A stretch of 64,000 bases of DNA from UBA7672 sp965229115 (lineage in GTDB: Bacteria; Pseudomonadota; Alphaproteobacteria; Caulobacterales; Hyphomonadaceae), in NCBI GenBank assembly GCA_965229115.1, contig CBDDIR010000003.1, forward strand, positions 1,364,001 through 1,428,000, given 5' to 3'. Below are positions 49,734 to 57,776 of the stretch, one piece after another. The translations under genes were made by a program, and so were the position numbers. The notes under the pieces were generated by a model. That model had not been told where the DNA came from. It saw nothing but the letters and a program-made list of their open reading frames with translations, and did no database searches. Each line of letters opens with the position of its first letter. Position 1 is the stretch's first letter.

Positions 49734-50498
49734 TCAGCCCAACCAGATCCCGCGCGCGAGATAGACAGCCCCCGTCGCTGTGACGATCCACTTCGTCCAC
49801 GTCCGGAAGTTCGCATCCGTCATCCGGTCCAGCACTTTCCCGCCCAGCCACGTGCCCAGCAGCGACAACGGGATCACCGCCGCGAACATCCACACCGGCG
49901 GAAAATGCGCATCCGCCTGCTGCGCCGGATCGGACAGGATCGCAAACAGGGGAAAGCCCCAGAACCCGATCTTCACCGCATGCGCCATCACCTGCGTCGC
50001 AGCCTTCGTCGCCACCACTTTCTGCCGGCTCAACTCCGTCTTCACGAAGAACAGGTCCAGCAGCGGCCCCGCCACGCCCGACAGCGTGTTCAGCGTCTGC
50101 ACCAGAAACCCGCACAGCTCCGCCTGGAATGGCTTCTCGACATTGATGTCCACCAGCTTCTTGGGGATCCACACCAGCATGGCCGTCAGCCCCAGCATGA
50201 TGAACACCATCACCTGCGTCGGCCGCCACGTGATCATCAGCAGCACCAGCAGCGAGACGCCTATTCCCAGCGCATAACGCCCGATCAGCGCCCATGCGAT
50301 GTGCTTGGCCAGAAAAGCCGCCCGCGAAAAGTTCGACACCAGCTGGATAAATCCGTGCAGCACCATGGCGGTGGCAACCGGCACATAGGACGCCAGCACC
50401 CCCATCAGGATCAGCCCCCCGGCCATCCCGAACACGCCTGATATCGCCGATGTAATCAGCGTTGCGGCGAGAATGATGCCGATAACTGCGGAACTCAT
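49734..50498 (-). CDS. TauE/SafE family sulfite exporter-like membrane protein
   Basis: A 254-residue inner-membrane protein with about eight helices. The family opener is ATLITSAISGVFGMAGGLILMG, and GTWLGGKVLDRM in the second half is the repeated element. Members are thought to export sulfite or organosulfonates. ATG 50498 is preferred because the N-terminal hydrophobic helix starts right after it. No sulfur metabolism gene is adjacent. Confidence 0.88.
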   Translation of the reverse strand: MSSAVIGIILAATLITSAISGVFGMAGGLILMGVLASYVPVATAMVLHGFIQLVSNFSRAAFLAKHIAWALIGRYALGIGVSLLVLLMITWRPTQVMVFIMLGLTAMLVWIPKKLVDINVEKPFQAELCGFLVQTLNTLSGVAGPLLDLFFVKTELSRQKVVATKAATQVMAHAVKIGFWGFPLFAILSDPAQQADAHFPPVWMFAAVIPLSLLGTWLGGKVLDRMTDANFRTWTKWIVTATGAVYLARGIWLG

Positions 50499-50646
50499 AA
50501 ACCGTGGCCGACAGAACCGAATCGAAACGGGAACAGGAGTGGACCCCGCGGCCACATATCCATCCGCAGCGCAGATGTCGAACACGAGTGGTCTTGCGAA
50601 ACGCGCATCCCCACATCAGTCTGAGTGAGTCGGAAGGAGTCGCGGG

Positions 50647-51210
50647 ATGATCCACATTCGCTTGGCCCGCCGTACGGATGCCCCTGGCATCGCGCGCGTC
50701 CATGAACGCACCTGGAAGGAAGCCTATCGCGGCCTTCTGGACAGCACCTACCTCGACGCCCTGTCGGAGCGTCGGCTTCTCGCCCGCTGGCGATCCAATC
50801 TCGACCGCAGGGCGGAGGATTTCGACGAACAGATCTTCGTCGCCAGCCTCGGCAAGGATGTCGTCGGCTTCTGCATGGTCGGCTCCTCTCGCGAAGCCTT
50901 CGCGCCATGGGAAGCCGAGATCAGCATGATCTACGTGCTCAAGGAAAATCGCGGCGGCGGCATCGGCCGCGCGCTGATGAAGGTCGCCGCCGATCACTGC
51001 ATTCGCCGCGGCATGTTCACGGGCGGCCTCTGGGTCCTGCGTGACAATGGCGGCGCGCGCGACTTCTACGAGACGCTGAAAGGCGAACACGCCGGCAGAA
51101 AAATGGACAGCGTCGGCGGCCAGATCGTACCGCTCGTAGGATATTGGTGGCGCGACCTTGCGACGCTGGCCGAGCGTGAAGCCCCGGCGATCCCTCTAGG
51201 AAGATACTGA
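50647..51210 (+). CDS. GNAT family N-acetyltransferase
   Basis: A 187-residue acetyltransferase starting IRLARRTDAPGIARVHERTWKEAYRG. The acetyl-CoA site is ENRGGGIGRALMKVAADH. The C-terminal extension contains LKGEHAGRKM and VPLVGYWWRDL. Substrate unknown. It is divergent from the TauE gene. Confidence 0.88.
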   Translation: MIHIRLARRTDAPGIARVHERTWKEAYRGLLDSTYLDALSERRLLARWRSNLDRRAEDFDEQIFVASLGKDVVGFCMVGSSREAFAPWEAEISMIYVLKENRGGGIGRALMKVAADHCIRRGMFTGGLWVLRDNGGARDFYETLKGEHAGRKMDSVGGQIVPLVGYWWRDLATLAEREAPAIPLGRY

Positions 51211-51391
51211 CTTTTCGAATTCTGCTCCTGAGGCGCGAAAACCGGGCGTTCAGCCCATTGCCTTGCCTCGGCGGCGGCGATACGCACGGTGCACCACAAG
51301 GTGAAAACCGTGCGGCTGCGTACCCGACGGGCAGGGGCCCGCATCTCGGATCGCGGCATTGAATCGCGCGGCCGGGAAAAATGGAGCCCCC

Positions 51392-52672
51392 ATGGACTTC
51401 GAGTACAGCGCCAAGAGCAAAGAGTGGATCGCCCGCGTAACGGCGTTCATGGACAAGCACGTCTATCCGAACGTCGAAACGTTCGAGAAGCAGCACGCTG
51501 CCGGCGACCGTTGGGTCACGCCGCAGATCGTCCACGACCTGAAGGAGATCGCCAAGAAGGAAGGTCTCTGGAACATGTTCATGCCTCCGCACAAGGAGCA
51601 TGACAAAGGCGAGTGGAAGGGCGCTGGCCTCACCAACCTCGAATACGCACCGCTGGCCGAGATCATGGGCCGCGTCGGCTTCGCCTCGGAAGTCTTCAAC
51701 TGCTCCGCGCCGGACACCGGCAACATGGAAGTCTTCCACTACTACGGCACGGAAGCGCAGAAGGAAAAATGGCTGCGTCCGCTGATGAACGGCGACATCC
51801 GCTCCGCCTTCCTCATGACCGAACCGGCCGTTGGCTCGTCCGACGCCACCAACATCGAGACCCGCATCGAGCGTGATGGCGACGAGTACGTCATCAACGG
51901 CACGAAGTGGTGGTCCTCGGGCGTTGGCGACAGCCACTGCAAGGTCGCCATCGTGATGGGCAAATCGGATTTCAACGCCGAGAAGCACAAGCAGCAGTCG
52001 CAGATCCTCGTGCCGCTCGACACGCCCGGCGTGAAGGTGCTCCGCATGCTGCCGGTCTTCGGCTATGACGATGCCCCCCACGGCCACGCCGAAGTCCGCC
52101 TCGAGAACGTCCGCGTTCCCGCCACCAACATGCTGCTCGGCGAAGGTCGCGGCTTCGAGATCGCGCAAGGCCGCCTCGGGCCGGGCCGTATCCACCACTG
52201 CATGCGCACCATCGGCTCGGCGGAAGTCGCCCTCGAGAAGATGTGCAAACGCCTCCTCTCGCGCACCGTCTTCGGCAAGAAGATCGCCGAACATTCGGTC
52301 TGGGAAGAGCGTATCGCCCGCGCCCGCATGGACATCGAGATGACCCGTCTGCTCTGCCTCAAGGCCGCAGACATGATGGACAAGGTCGGCAACAAGGGCG
52401 CGCAGAACGAGATCGCCATGATCAAGGTCGCCGGCCCGCTTGCCGCGCTCCGCATCATCGACGACGCAATCCAGGCCCACGGCGCCGCCGGCGTGACGAC
52501 CGATTTCGGTCTCGCCCGCCAGTACGCCTCGATGCGCACCATGCGCCTCGCCGACGGCCCGGATGAAGTCCACAACCGCGCCATCGCCCGCAACGAGTTC
52601 AAGAAATACCGCGACAACTCGTACACGGCCAAAGTCGAAGCCGAACGCAAAACCGAAGGCGTCCGCTCGTAA
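51392..52672 (+). CDS. Acyl-CoA dehydrogenase
   Basis: A 426-residue FAD enzyme that oxidises acyl-CoA to enoyl-CoA at the first step of beta-oxidation. Typical elements are NCSAPDTGNMEVFHYYG, FLMTEPAVGSSDATNI (FAD and substrate contacts), ITVW-like strand INGTKWWSSG, and the C-terminal LADGPDEVHNRAIARNE, which is conserved in the large ACAD10/11-type group of bacterial enzymes. ATG 51392. It stands alone and is closed by a strong terminator. The electron acceptor is presumably ETF. Confidence 0.93.
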   Translation: MDFEYSAKSKEWIARVTAFMDKHVYPNVETFEKQHAAGDRWVTPQIVHDLKEIAKKEGLWNMFMPPHKEHDKGEWKGAGLTNLEYAPLAEIMGRVGFASEVFNCSAPDTGNMEVFHYYGTEAQKEKWLRPLMNGDIRSAFLMTEPAVGSSDATNIETRIERDGDEYVINGTKWWSSGVGDSHCKVAIVMGKSDFNAEKHKQQSQILVPLDTPGVKVLRMLPVFGYDDAPHGHAEVRLENVRVPATNMLLGEGRGFEIAQGRLGPGRIHHCMRTIGSAEVALEKMCKRLLSRTVFGKKIAEHSVWEERIARARMDIEMTRLLCLKAADMMDKVGNKGAQNEIAMIKVAGPLAALRIIDDAIQAHGAAGVTTDFGLARQYASMRTMRLADGPDEVHNRAIARNEFKKYRDNSYTAKVEAERKTEGVRS

Positions 52673-52696
52673 GAGCAACGCACTCCAGAACGACCA

Positions 52697-52724
52697 AAGG
52701 CCCGCTGAACCCAGCGGGCCTTTT
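52697..52724 (+). terminator. Rho-independent terminator after acyl-CoA dehydrogenase
   Basis: A 10-bp perfect stem AAGGCCCGCT (52697-52706) with 52713-52722, followed by four T residues. Confidence 0.93.
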
Positions 52725-52747
52725 CTTTTGCGCCACACCAACACCAC

Positions 52748-52884
52748 GCCCACGCGCCCGTACTTCGACGGACGCCGCTCCGCGGCTGCTCAGGATGAGC
52801 GCTAAACCGCCAGCATCCCTGTAGCGCTCATCCTGAGCAGCGCAGCTCCGCTGCGCGTCCGTCGAAGGACGAGCGCGTGCTCAC
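52748..52884. repeat. Composite palindromic repeat (copy 4, full)
   Basis: Left half with tip GCCGC/GCGGC, centre GCGCTAAACC...CCTGTAGCGC, inverted right half with tip GCGCAG/CTGCGC. It starts a 1.25-kb stretch (52673-53924) with no credible gene; the rest of that stretch holds a possible RNA and two more inverted repeats, annotated separately. Confidence 0.88.
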
Positions 52885-53019
52885 CAAACGCCGGTTTGGG
52901 GGATGGCGGTGGTGCAGAACTGTAGGACAGCCAAAAACCATCCCGAACAATCTCAACAGCTTGCAGCTCCAAGTTGGGGGATAGAGCCCCGCAGAATCTA
53001 CGGCGCCCTGAACCGCCCT

Positions 53020-53420
53020 TATAATCATCCCCGCACCCACATGAGGGAGGTCCAGGAGACGTCCGAAACTCTGGATGTGGGGGCGTTGGCCGGCGTGGCT
53101 ATCGAGGCGTCAGCGCGGAGAGGGGTGAGGATCCCTCTTCGGACAGCACAGCGAGGAAGTCCTGCGGGTAACGTCCCGTGGGGCGAAACGAACTTCGAGA
53201 AGCATGGCCTCCGGGGGATGTGAAACCGGAGGGGCCAGGGGGACGGTCGGTTAGGCCCCCTGACACGCTGAACCGGGTGAACAGGCACGGAGCTAAGGCG
53301 CCAGGGGCAACGACGTACCCTGGAAGACCGAGACAACTCCCCATGCGGCTGAACCGGGACAAACGGCCAGACACGGGGCGCGTGAAGACGCGCATCAGCT
53401 GCAGCCCATTCGCAGTGGGA
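53020..53420 (+). ncRNA. Probable large structured RNA of unknown class
   Basis: A perfect TATAAT (53020-53025) is followed at once by an ordered row of hairpins on the plus strand: CCCACAT/ATGTGGG with inner CCAG/CTGG (53036-53081), GCGTTGGC/GTCAGCGC with wobbles (53083-53116), AGAGGG/CCCTCT (53119-53138), CCTCCGG/CCGGAGG (53208-53232), CAGGGGG/CCCCCTG (53236-53262), CCAGGG/CCCTGG (53301-53323), GCGCGT-GAAG-ACGCGC (53378-53393), CCCA/TGGG (53405-53419). Reading frames on both strands here are Arg/Pro/Ser-rich and unlike neighbouring genes. It does not match RNase P, tmRNA or rRNA as I know them. A mobile-element RNA such as group II intron or HEARO-like RNA is conceivable. Confidence 0.4.
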
Positions 53421-53533
53421 AGCAACACAGGCACTACCCACGGCGTGACTTCATGCGCCCCGCTCCCTCAAGGGGGAGAGACGACAACAAGCATCCCGCA
53501 GGACATTGGTCCGTGCGAACGAACTCTCACGTT

Positions 53534-53629
53534 CGTCATTCCCGACGACGCGAAGCGGCGAGCGGGAACCCAGGGGCGACAAGCACCAGCGCTAGCAGCC
53601 CCTGGGTTCCTGCTTTCGCAGGAATGACG
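53534..53629. repeat. Intergenic inverted repeat (CGTCATTCC type)
   Basis: Outer arms CGTCATTCC (53534-53542) and GGAATGACG (53621-53629); inner 13-bp arms GGAACCCAGGGGC (53565-53577) and 53598-53610. It is a two-level palindrome of the kind often dispersed in proteobacterial genomes. Confidence 0.8.
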
Positions 53630-53640
53630 ACGAAGGGGAA

Positions 53641-53796
53641 AGCTCTTCCCCCGTTCACGGGGGAAGTGGATCGGCGCGAAGCGACGAGACGATGGGGGCG
53701 AGTCGGATTCACAGAGCGAGGTCGCACACAGATGCGGACGTAACTCGCCCCCATCCCGGCTTCGCCGTACTTCCCCCGCTTCGCAGGGGAAGAGCT
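53641..53796. repeat. Intergenic inverted repeat (CTTCCCC type)
   Basis: Outer arms AGCTCTTCCCC (53641-53651) and 53786-53796; inner arms GATGGGGGCGAGT (53691-53703) and 53743-53755. It lies head to tail with the preceding repeat. Confidence 0.8.
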
Positions 53797-53924
53797 GCAC
53801 ACCGCGCGTATCCCCAACTGCAAACTTCCCAACCCCGCCCGCTGGGCGCCGCGCCAAAGCCGTGATTGCATCAAAAGTCGAAGGTTGGCGCCCCGGTACA
53901 GGCAGGCGCATGGAGGGACACCCA

Positions 53925-54656
53925 ATGACACATTCACTGAAGCGTCTGTTATTCGTCGCAGCAGCGGCCATCGCCATCGCCGCGCCCGCAGCCAACGCGC
54001 AGATCGTCCGCGGCGATCAGCTCGTCGCGCAAAGCAACTATGTCAGCCGGCAGCAGGCCACCATCCCGCAAGTCTCCATCGTCGTGCGCGCCGACTTCGT
54101 CCTGTTCAGCGTCCGCTACGAAACCGGCACGCGCTCGGCCGACGCACGCGAGAACGAACTCGCCGCCGTCTTCAAGGCCGTCACCGATCGCGCCGCCAAG
54201 GCCGAAGGCATGACCATCGAAGTCGGCCAGCCCGGCTTCTCCGCTGCCATCGAAACCGCAGCCATCAAAGAGCTGATCCAGGAAGACGGCGATGATCGCT
54301 CCGCCATCGACGTCGTGCTCAAGGTGAACATCAAGGAGAAGGAAACCTTCGACCAGGTCCGCGCCCGCACCGAAAAGTTCGTGAAGGACACACCCCTGAC
54401 TGGCCGCGTCGAAGCCGTCATCGGCGACAGCCAGTTCCTCGGCGTGGCCGAACCCAAGAAGCACCGCGAAACCCTCATCAAGGCGATCTCCGAGGATGTC
54501 CGCCTGATGCAGGCTTCCTTCGGCGGACCCAACGCGCCCGTGCAGGTCTCGCTCACCGGCATGGAACAGCGCGTCCAGACCCGCCCCGTCGGCCCGCTGG
54601 ATCTGGAGATCTACATTCCATATTCCATGAGCCTCAAGTCCGGAGCAGGTAACTGA
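53925..54656 (+). CDS. Exported hypothetical protein
   Basis: A 243-residue periplasmic protein with a signal peptide of about 25 residues ending ANA/Q. The mature part alternates strands and helices (VSIVVRADFVLFSVRYETGT, TIEVGQPGF, IDVVLKVNIKEKETFDQVR, LDLEIYIPYSMSL) and looks like a tandem alpha/beta domain. No known motif. ATG 53925 is preceded by GGAGGGACA. It precedes the PepSY gene by 56 bases and might be co-transcribed. Confidence 0.72.
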   Translation: MTHSLKRLLFVAAAAIAIAAPAANAQIVRGDQLVAQSNYVSRQQATIPQVSIVVRADFVLFSVRYETGTRSADARENELAAVFKAVTDRAAKAEGMTIEVGQPGFSAAIETAAIKELIQEDGDDRSAIDVVLKVNIKEKETFDQVRARTEKFVKDTPLTGRVEAVIGDSQFLGVAEPKKHRETLIKAISEDVRLMQASFGGPNAPVQVSLTGMEQRVQTRPVGPLDLEIYIPYSMSLKSGAGN

Positions 54657-54712
54657 GGGCCGGTAACTAAGGCTGGCTTGCGGGGGAGGTCAGGGCGGCG
54701 TAAGCGCGTCCC

Positions 54713-55432
54713 ATGATCTCCCCCCGCCTGGCCCGACGCGTCGCCCAGATCCACAAATGGCTGGGTCTGATCGTGTTCGCCCAGCTGGTGATCTGGACTG
54801 CCACGGGCCTGTTCTTCGCGGCGATCCACATCACCGACATCCGCTCCGACGACCTGGTCCACCCCGCCAATCACCTCACGCCGGTCAACATGGCGCAGGT
54901 GAAGATCAGCTCGACCGAAGCCCTGAAATCAGTCGCTGAGGATCGGCCGTTCGAGGTCATCCTCCGCTCGCTCGCCGGAACGCCGGTTTACGAAGTCCGT
55001 GCCGAGATCGGCACATTCCTCGTCTCCGCCGAAACCGGCGACCGCGTGGAAATCGACGAGGCCTTTGCAAGGAAGATCGCAACCGCCACATGGGTTCAAC
55101 CCACGCCGATCCGCGCGATGCTGGAACTCGAAAAGGCCCCGCGCGAGTCCACCGTCTCCGGCAATGTCTGGGCCGCGCACTTTGAAGGCGAGGGCGACCC
55201 CACGCTCTACATCTCCGCCGTCAACGGCCGCACCAGCAACCCGCGCACCGACCTCTGGCGCACCTACGACTTCCTCTACGGCCTGCACCTGATGGACTAT
55301 ACCGACCACGAAAACTTCAACACGCCATGGATGGTCGCCGCGGCTATACTGGCGCTCTCGACCGTATTGTTCGGCGTAGCGCTCCTCGTCCACCGCTTCA
55401 CGCGGGGACTCATAAAGGACAAGACATCATGA
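54713..55432 (+). CDS. PepSY domain membrane protein
   Basis: A 239-residue inner-membrane protein. An N-terminal helix (VAQIHKWLGLIVFAQLVIWTATGLFF) is followed by a periplasmic PepSY-like domain (about 50-190, with AETGDRVEID) and a C-terminal helix near residues 208-230. HKWLG and the histidine-rich FLYGLHLMDYTDHENF loop are typical of PepSY-associated iron-uptake reductases. The stop overlaps the start of rluB by four bases. Confidence 0.87.
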   Translation: MISPRLARRVAQIHKWLGLIVFAQLVIWTATGLFFAAIHITDIRSDDLVHPANHLTPVNMAQVKISSTEALKSVAEDRPFEVILRSLAGTPVYEVRAEIGTFLVSAETGDRVEIDEAFARKIATATWVQPTPIRAMLELEKAPRESTVSGNVWAAHFEGEGDPTLYISAVNGRTSNPRTDLWRTYDFLYGLHLMDYTDHENFNTPWMVAAAILALSTVLFGVALLVHRFTRGLIKDKTS

Positions 55433-56460
55433 CGGAGCGTCGCGAGACGGACCAGTCGCCAGACCAGTCATTTGGCGAAGGCGAGCGGATCGCCAAATAC
55501 CTGGCAAGCGCAGGCGTCGCCTCACGCCGCGACGTCGAGAAGATGATCCTCGAGGGCCGGGTCAGCGTCGACGGTCGCAAGCTGGACACGCCCGCCTTCA
55601 AGGTGACCGGCAGGGAGACGATCCTCGTCGACGGCAAGGCGATTAACCGTCCCGACGCCACGCGCCTGTGGCGCTATCACAAGCCCACCGGCCTCGTGAC
55701 GACCAACCGCGACCCCGACGGCCGCGCCACGATCTTCGACGAGCTCCCCAAGGATCTCCCCCGCGTCGTCACCATCGGCCGCCTCGACCTCAACACAGAG
55801 GGGCTGCTGCTCCTCACCAATGACGGCGAACTCGCCCGTGGCCTGGAACTCCCCGCCACCGGGCTGGAGCGCCGCTACCGCGCCCGCGCCTACGGCCGCA
55901 TCGAACAACGCGAACTCGACAAACTCCGCGATGGCATCGTGCACGAAGGCATCGAGTATCGCGCCATCATCGCGAGGCTCGATCGCGTAACCGGCTCGAA
56001 CTGCTGGATCGATGTCTCGCTGACCGAAGGCAAGAACCGCGAAGTGCGTCGCGCGCTGGAAACGCTTGGCCTCAAGGTGAACCGCCTTATCCGCGTCTCC
56101 TACGGCCCGTTCCAGCTCGACGATCTACCCCCGGGCGCAATCGCGGAAATCGAGCCCGCCGAACTCCTCGCCGAGTTTTCGCAATTCATTTCCGAGAAGC
56201 GCCGGCCCCAGCCCTTCGCCAAACGCGAAGCCAGGCGCGGCAAGCCGATCCACGCGAAACAGGAAAAACCGAAGGGCGAAAAGGCGCGTCCCAAGACGGA
56301 CAAGCATCAGGGCGTCGAGTCCTATGTCGATCCGCGCAAGCGTACCGACCGGAAAGACGAGAAGCGCCCGCCCGGCGGCCGTGGCCCCCACAGCGGCCAG
56401 CGCCACACCGGCAAGCCCGTGCGCGCCAAACAGGACCGCGGACCACGCACCCCACGCTAG
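55429..56460 (+). CDS. rluB: 23S rRNA pseudouridine synthase (RluB/RsuA family)
   Basis: A 343-residue RNA-modifying enzyme. The N-terminal S4 RNA-binding domain reads IAKYLASAGVASRRDVEKMI; the catalytic domain has GRLDLNTEGLLLLTNDG, whose Asp attacks uridine, then EGKNREVRRALETLG. The final 95 residues are a very basic Lys/Arg/Pro tail, a common extension in alphaproteobacteria. The target (U2605-type, small subunit U516 or other) cannot be decided from sequence. ATG overlaps the PepSY stop. Confidence 0.9.
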   Translation: MTERRETDQSPDQSFGEGERIAKYLASAGVASRRDVEKMILEGRVSVDGRKLDTPAFKVTGRETILVDGKAINRPDATRLWRYHKPTGLVTTNRDPDGRATIFDELPKDLPRVVTIGRLDLNTEGLLLLTNDGELARGLELPATGLERRYRARAYGRIEQRELDKLRDGIVHEGIEYRAIIARLDRVTGSNCWIDVSLTEGKNREVRRALETLGLKVNRLIRVSYGPFQLDDLPPGAIAEIEPAELLAEFSQFISEKRRPQPFAKREARRGKPIHAKQEKPKGEKARPKTDKHQGVESYVDPRKRTDRKDEKRPPGGRGPHSGQRHTGKPVRAKQDRGPRTPR

Positions 56461-56490
56461 GGTGTGGCCGCACTAGAGGGAGGGACTGAC

Positions 56491-57108
56491 ATGAACCTGC
56501 ATTTCGCCATGATGGCGCCGAACCCGGATCGCGTGCGCTTCTTCCTGCAGGAGAAGGGCGTGTGGGATCAGGTCCCGAAGACCGAACTCAGCATCATCAA
56601 GCAGGATCACCGCAAGCCGGAATACCTGGCCATCAGCCCGCTCGGCCACGTCCCCGCGCTCGAGCTTGGCGATGGCGTCACGCTCACCGAAAGCCGCGCC
56701 ATCTGCACCTATCTCGAAAGCGTCTATCCCGAGCCCAACCTGATGGGCGTCGATGCCCGCGAGCGCGCCATCATCGAGATGTGGGATCGCCGGGTCGAAC
56801 TCAGCTACATGTTCCAGGTCGCCGGCTGGTTCCGCAACAGCCACCCCGCCATGGCCGAACTGGAAAAGCCGCAAAGCCCCGAATGGGCCGGCATCAGCGA
56901 AGGCCGCGCCCGCAAGTCCATCGCTTTCTTCGAGAACCGTCTGGGTCAATCGCCCTTCGTCGCCGGCGACCGGTTCACGATCGCCGACATCACGCTGCAC
57001 GTCGCTTTGGGCTTTGGCCGGGTCGTGAAATTCCGCCCCTGGGAGGAACACCCCAACCTCAACGCCTGGCGCGAGCGCATGCTCGCCCGGCCGGGTCTGG
57101 CCAAGTAA
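56491..57108 (+). CDS. Glutathione S-transferase
   Basis: A 205-residue GST. N-terminal thioredoxin-like half: FFLQEKG, ISPLGHVPALELGDG (cis-Pro) and LTESRAICTYLE, which binds the gamma-glutamyl group. C-terminal half: DRFTIADITLHVALGFG. Start ATG 56491 follows GAGGGAGGG. It is only distantly related to the GST at 27215. Substrate unknown. Confidence 0.92.
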   Translation: MNLHFAMMAPNPDRVRFFLQEKGVWDQVPKTELSIIKQDHRKPEYLAISPLGHVPALELGDGVTLTESRAICTYLESVYPEPNLMGVDARERAIIEMWDRRVELSYMFQVAGWFRNSHPAMAELEKPQSPEWAGISEGRARKSIAFFENRLGQSPFVAGDRFTIADITLHVALGFGRVVKFRPWEEHPNLNAWRERMLARPGLAK

Positions 57109-57145
57109 GCGGCTCGAAAAGTAGCTGATTTGCCAGAAAACCGAC

Positions 57146-57221
57146 TGGCAGGGGCGACAGGGATCGAACCTGCGACATCCGGTTTTGGAGACCGGCACTC
57201 TACCAGCTGAGCTACACCCCT
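57146..57221 (-). tRNA. tRNA-Trp (anticodon CCA)
   Basis: Read on the minus strand, 76 bases including the encoded 3' CCA. Acceptor stem AGGGGTG/CGCCCCT, D arm GCTC/GAGT, anticodon stem CCGGT/ACCGG with loop CTCCAAA (anticodon CCA), T arm with GGTTCGATCCC. All stems pair as expected. Confidence 0.97.
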
Positions 57222-57332
57222 GTAGTCGAGGCGGACGCAATACGCGATCCGTGCGGCGAGTTCAAGGCGGGACATGACAAGGCGTAAAACCGACGCTAGG
57301 GACAGGGAAAATCACCGTTTCGGAACGCGTTA

Positions 57333-57776
57333 ATGAGCTCCTCCATCCTGATCGAGACCGGCGAATGGGCCGGCTGGCGCACCTGGCCGCACGACGCCTT
57401 CGAGAGCGGGGTAGGGCCGTTCTATTACTGCAAGGACGCCGCCGGTAAGGTTCTCTGCCGCTTCGTCGCCGAGAAGCGCCACATGAATGGCGGCGGCTTC
57501 ATGCACGGCGGCTGCTTCCTGACCTTCGCGGACTATTCCTGCTACGCCATCGCCGAAGACCACACGCAGGGTCCGAGCGTCACCGTGAACCTCTCCGGCG
57601 ACTTCCTCTCGGCTGCCCAGGTCGGCGACGTCATCGAGTCGACGGGGGAAGTCACCCGGGCAGGCGGTCGCCTGATCTATGTGCGCGGCATGGTCACAGC
57701 CAACGGCAAGCCTGCGCTCAGCTTCACGTCGGTGATCACCCGCATCAAGCGCGATGCCCCGAAGGTCGAAGCCTAG
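57333..57776 (+). CDS. PaaI-type hotdog thioesterase
   Basis: A 147-residue hotdog-fold protein. The active-site segment is GGGFMHGGCFLTFADY (the His-Gly-Gly in place of the usual HGG motif) and VTVNLSGDFLSAA is the substrate strand. Members hydrolyse acyl-CoA, such as phenylacetyl-CoA. Its TAG stop shares CTAG with the stop of the converging methyltransferase gene. Confidence 0.88.
   Translation: MSSSILIETGEWAGWRTWPHDAFESGVGPFYYCKDAAGKVLCRFVAEKRHMNGGGFMHGGCFLTFADYSCYAIAEDHTQGPSVTVNLSGDFLSAAQVGDVIESTGEVTRAGGRLIYVRGMVTANGKPALSFTSVITRIKRDAPKVEA

Noticed and set aside
51017..52753. A 578-codon minus-strand frame
   Set aside because: Antisense to the acyl-CoA dehydrogenase gene, with Val/Asp/Arg-rich composition and no motif.
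53150..53200. GAGGAAGTCC followed by GGGTAACGTCCCG resembles RNase P RNA
   Set aside because: One A is missing from the conserved GAGGAAAGTCC, and the other universal elements, such as the 3' ACAGAACCC block, are absent.
53025..53441. Protein-coding reading of the minus strand (138 and 111 codons)
   Set aside because: Composition is Pro/Ser/Arg-rich in several frames at once, no start signal is convincing, and the strand opposite shows ordered hairpins, so an RNA is more likely.
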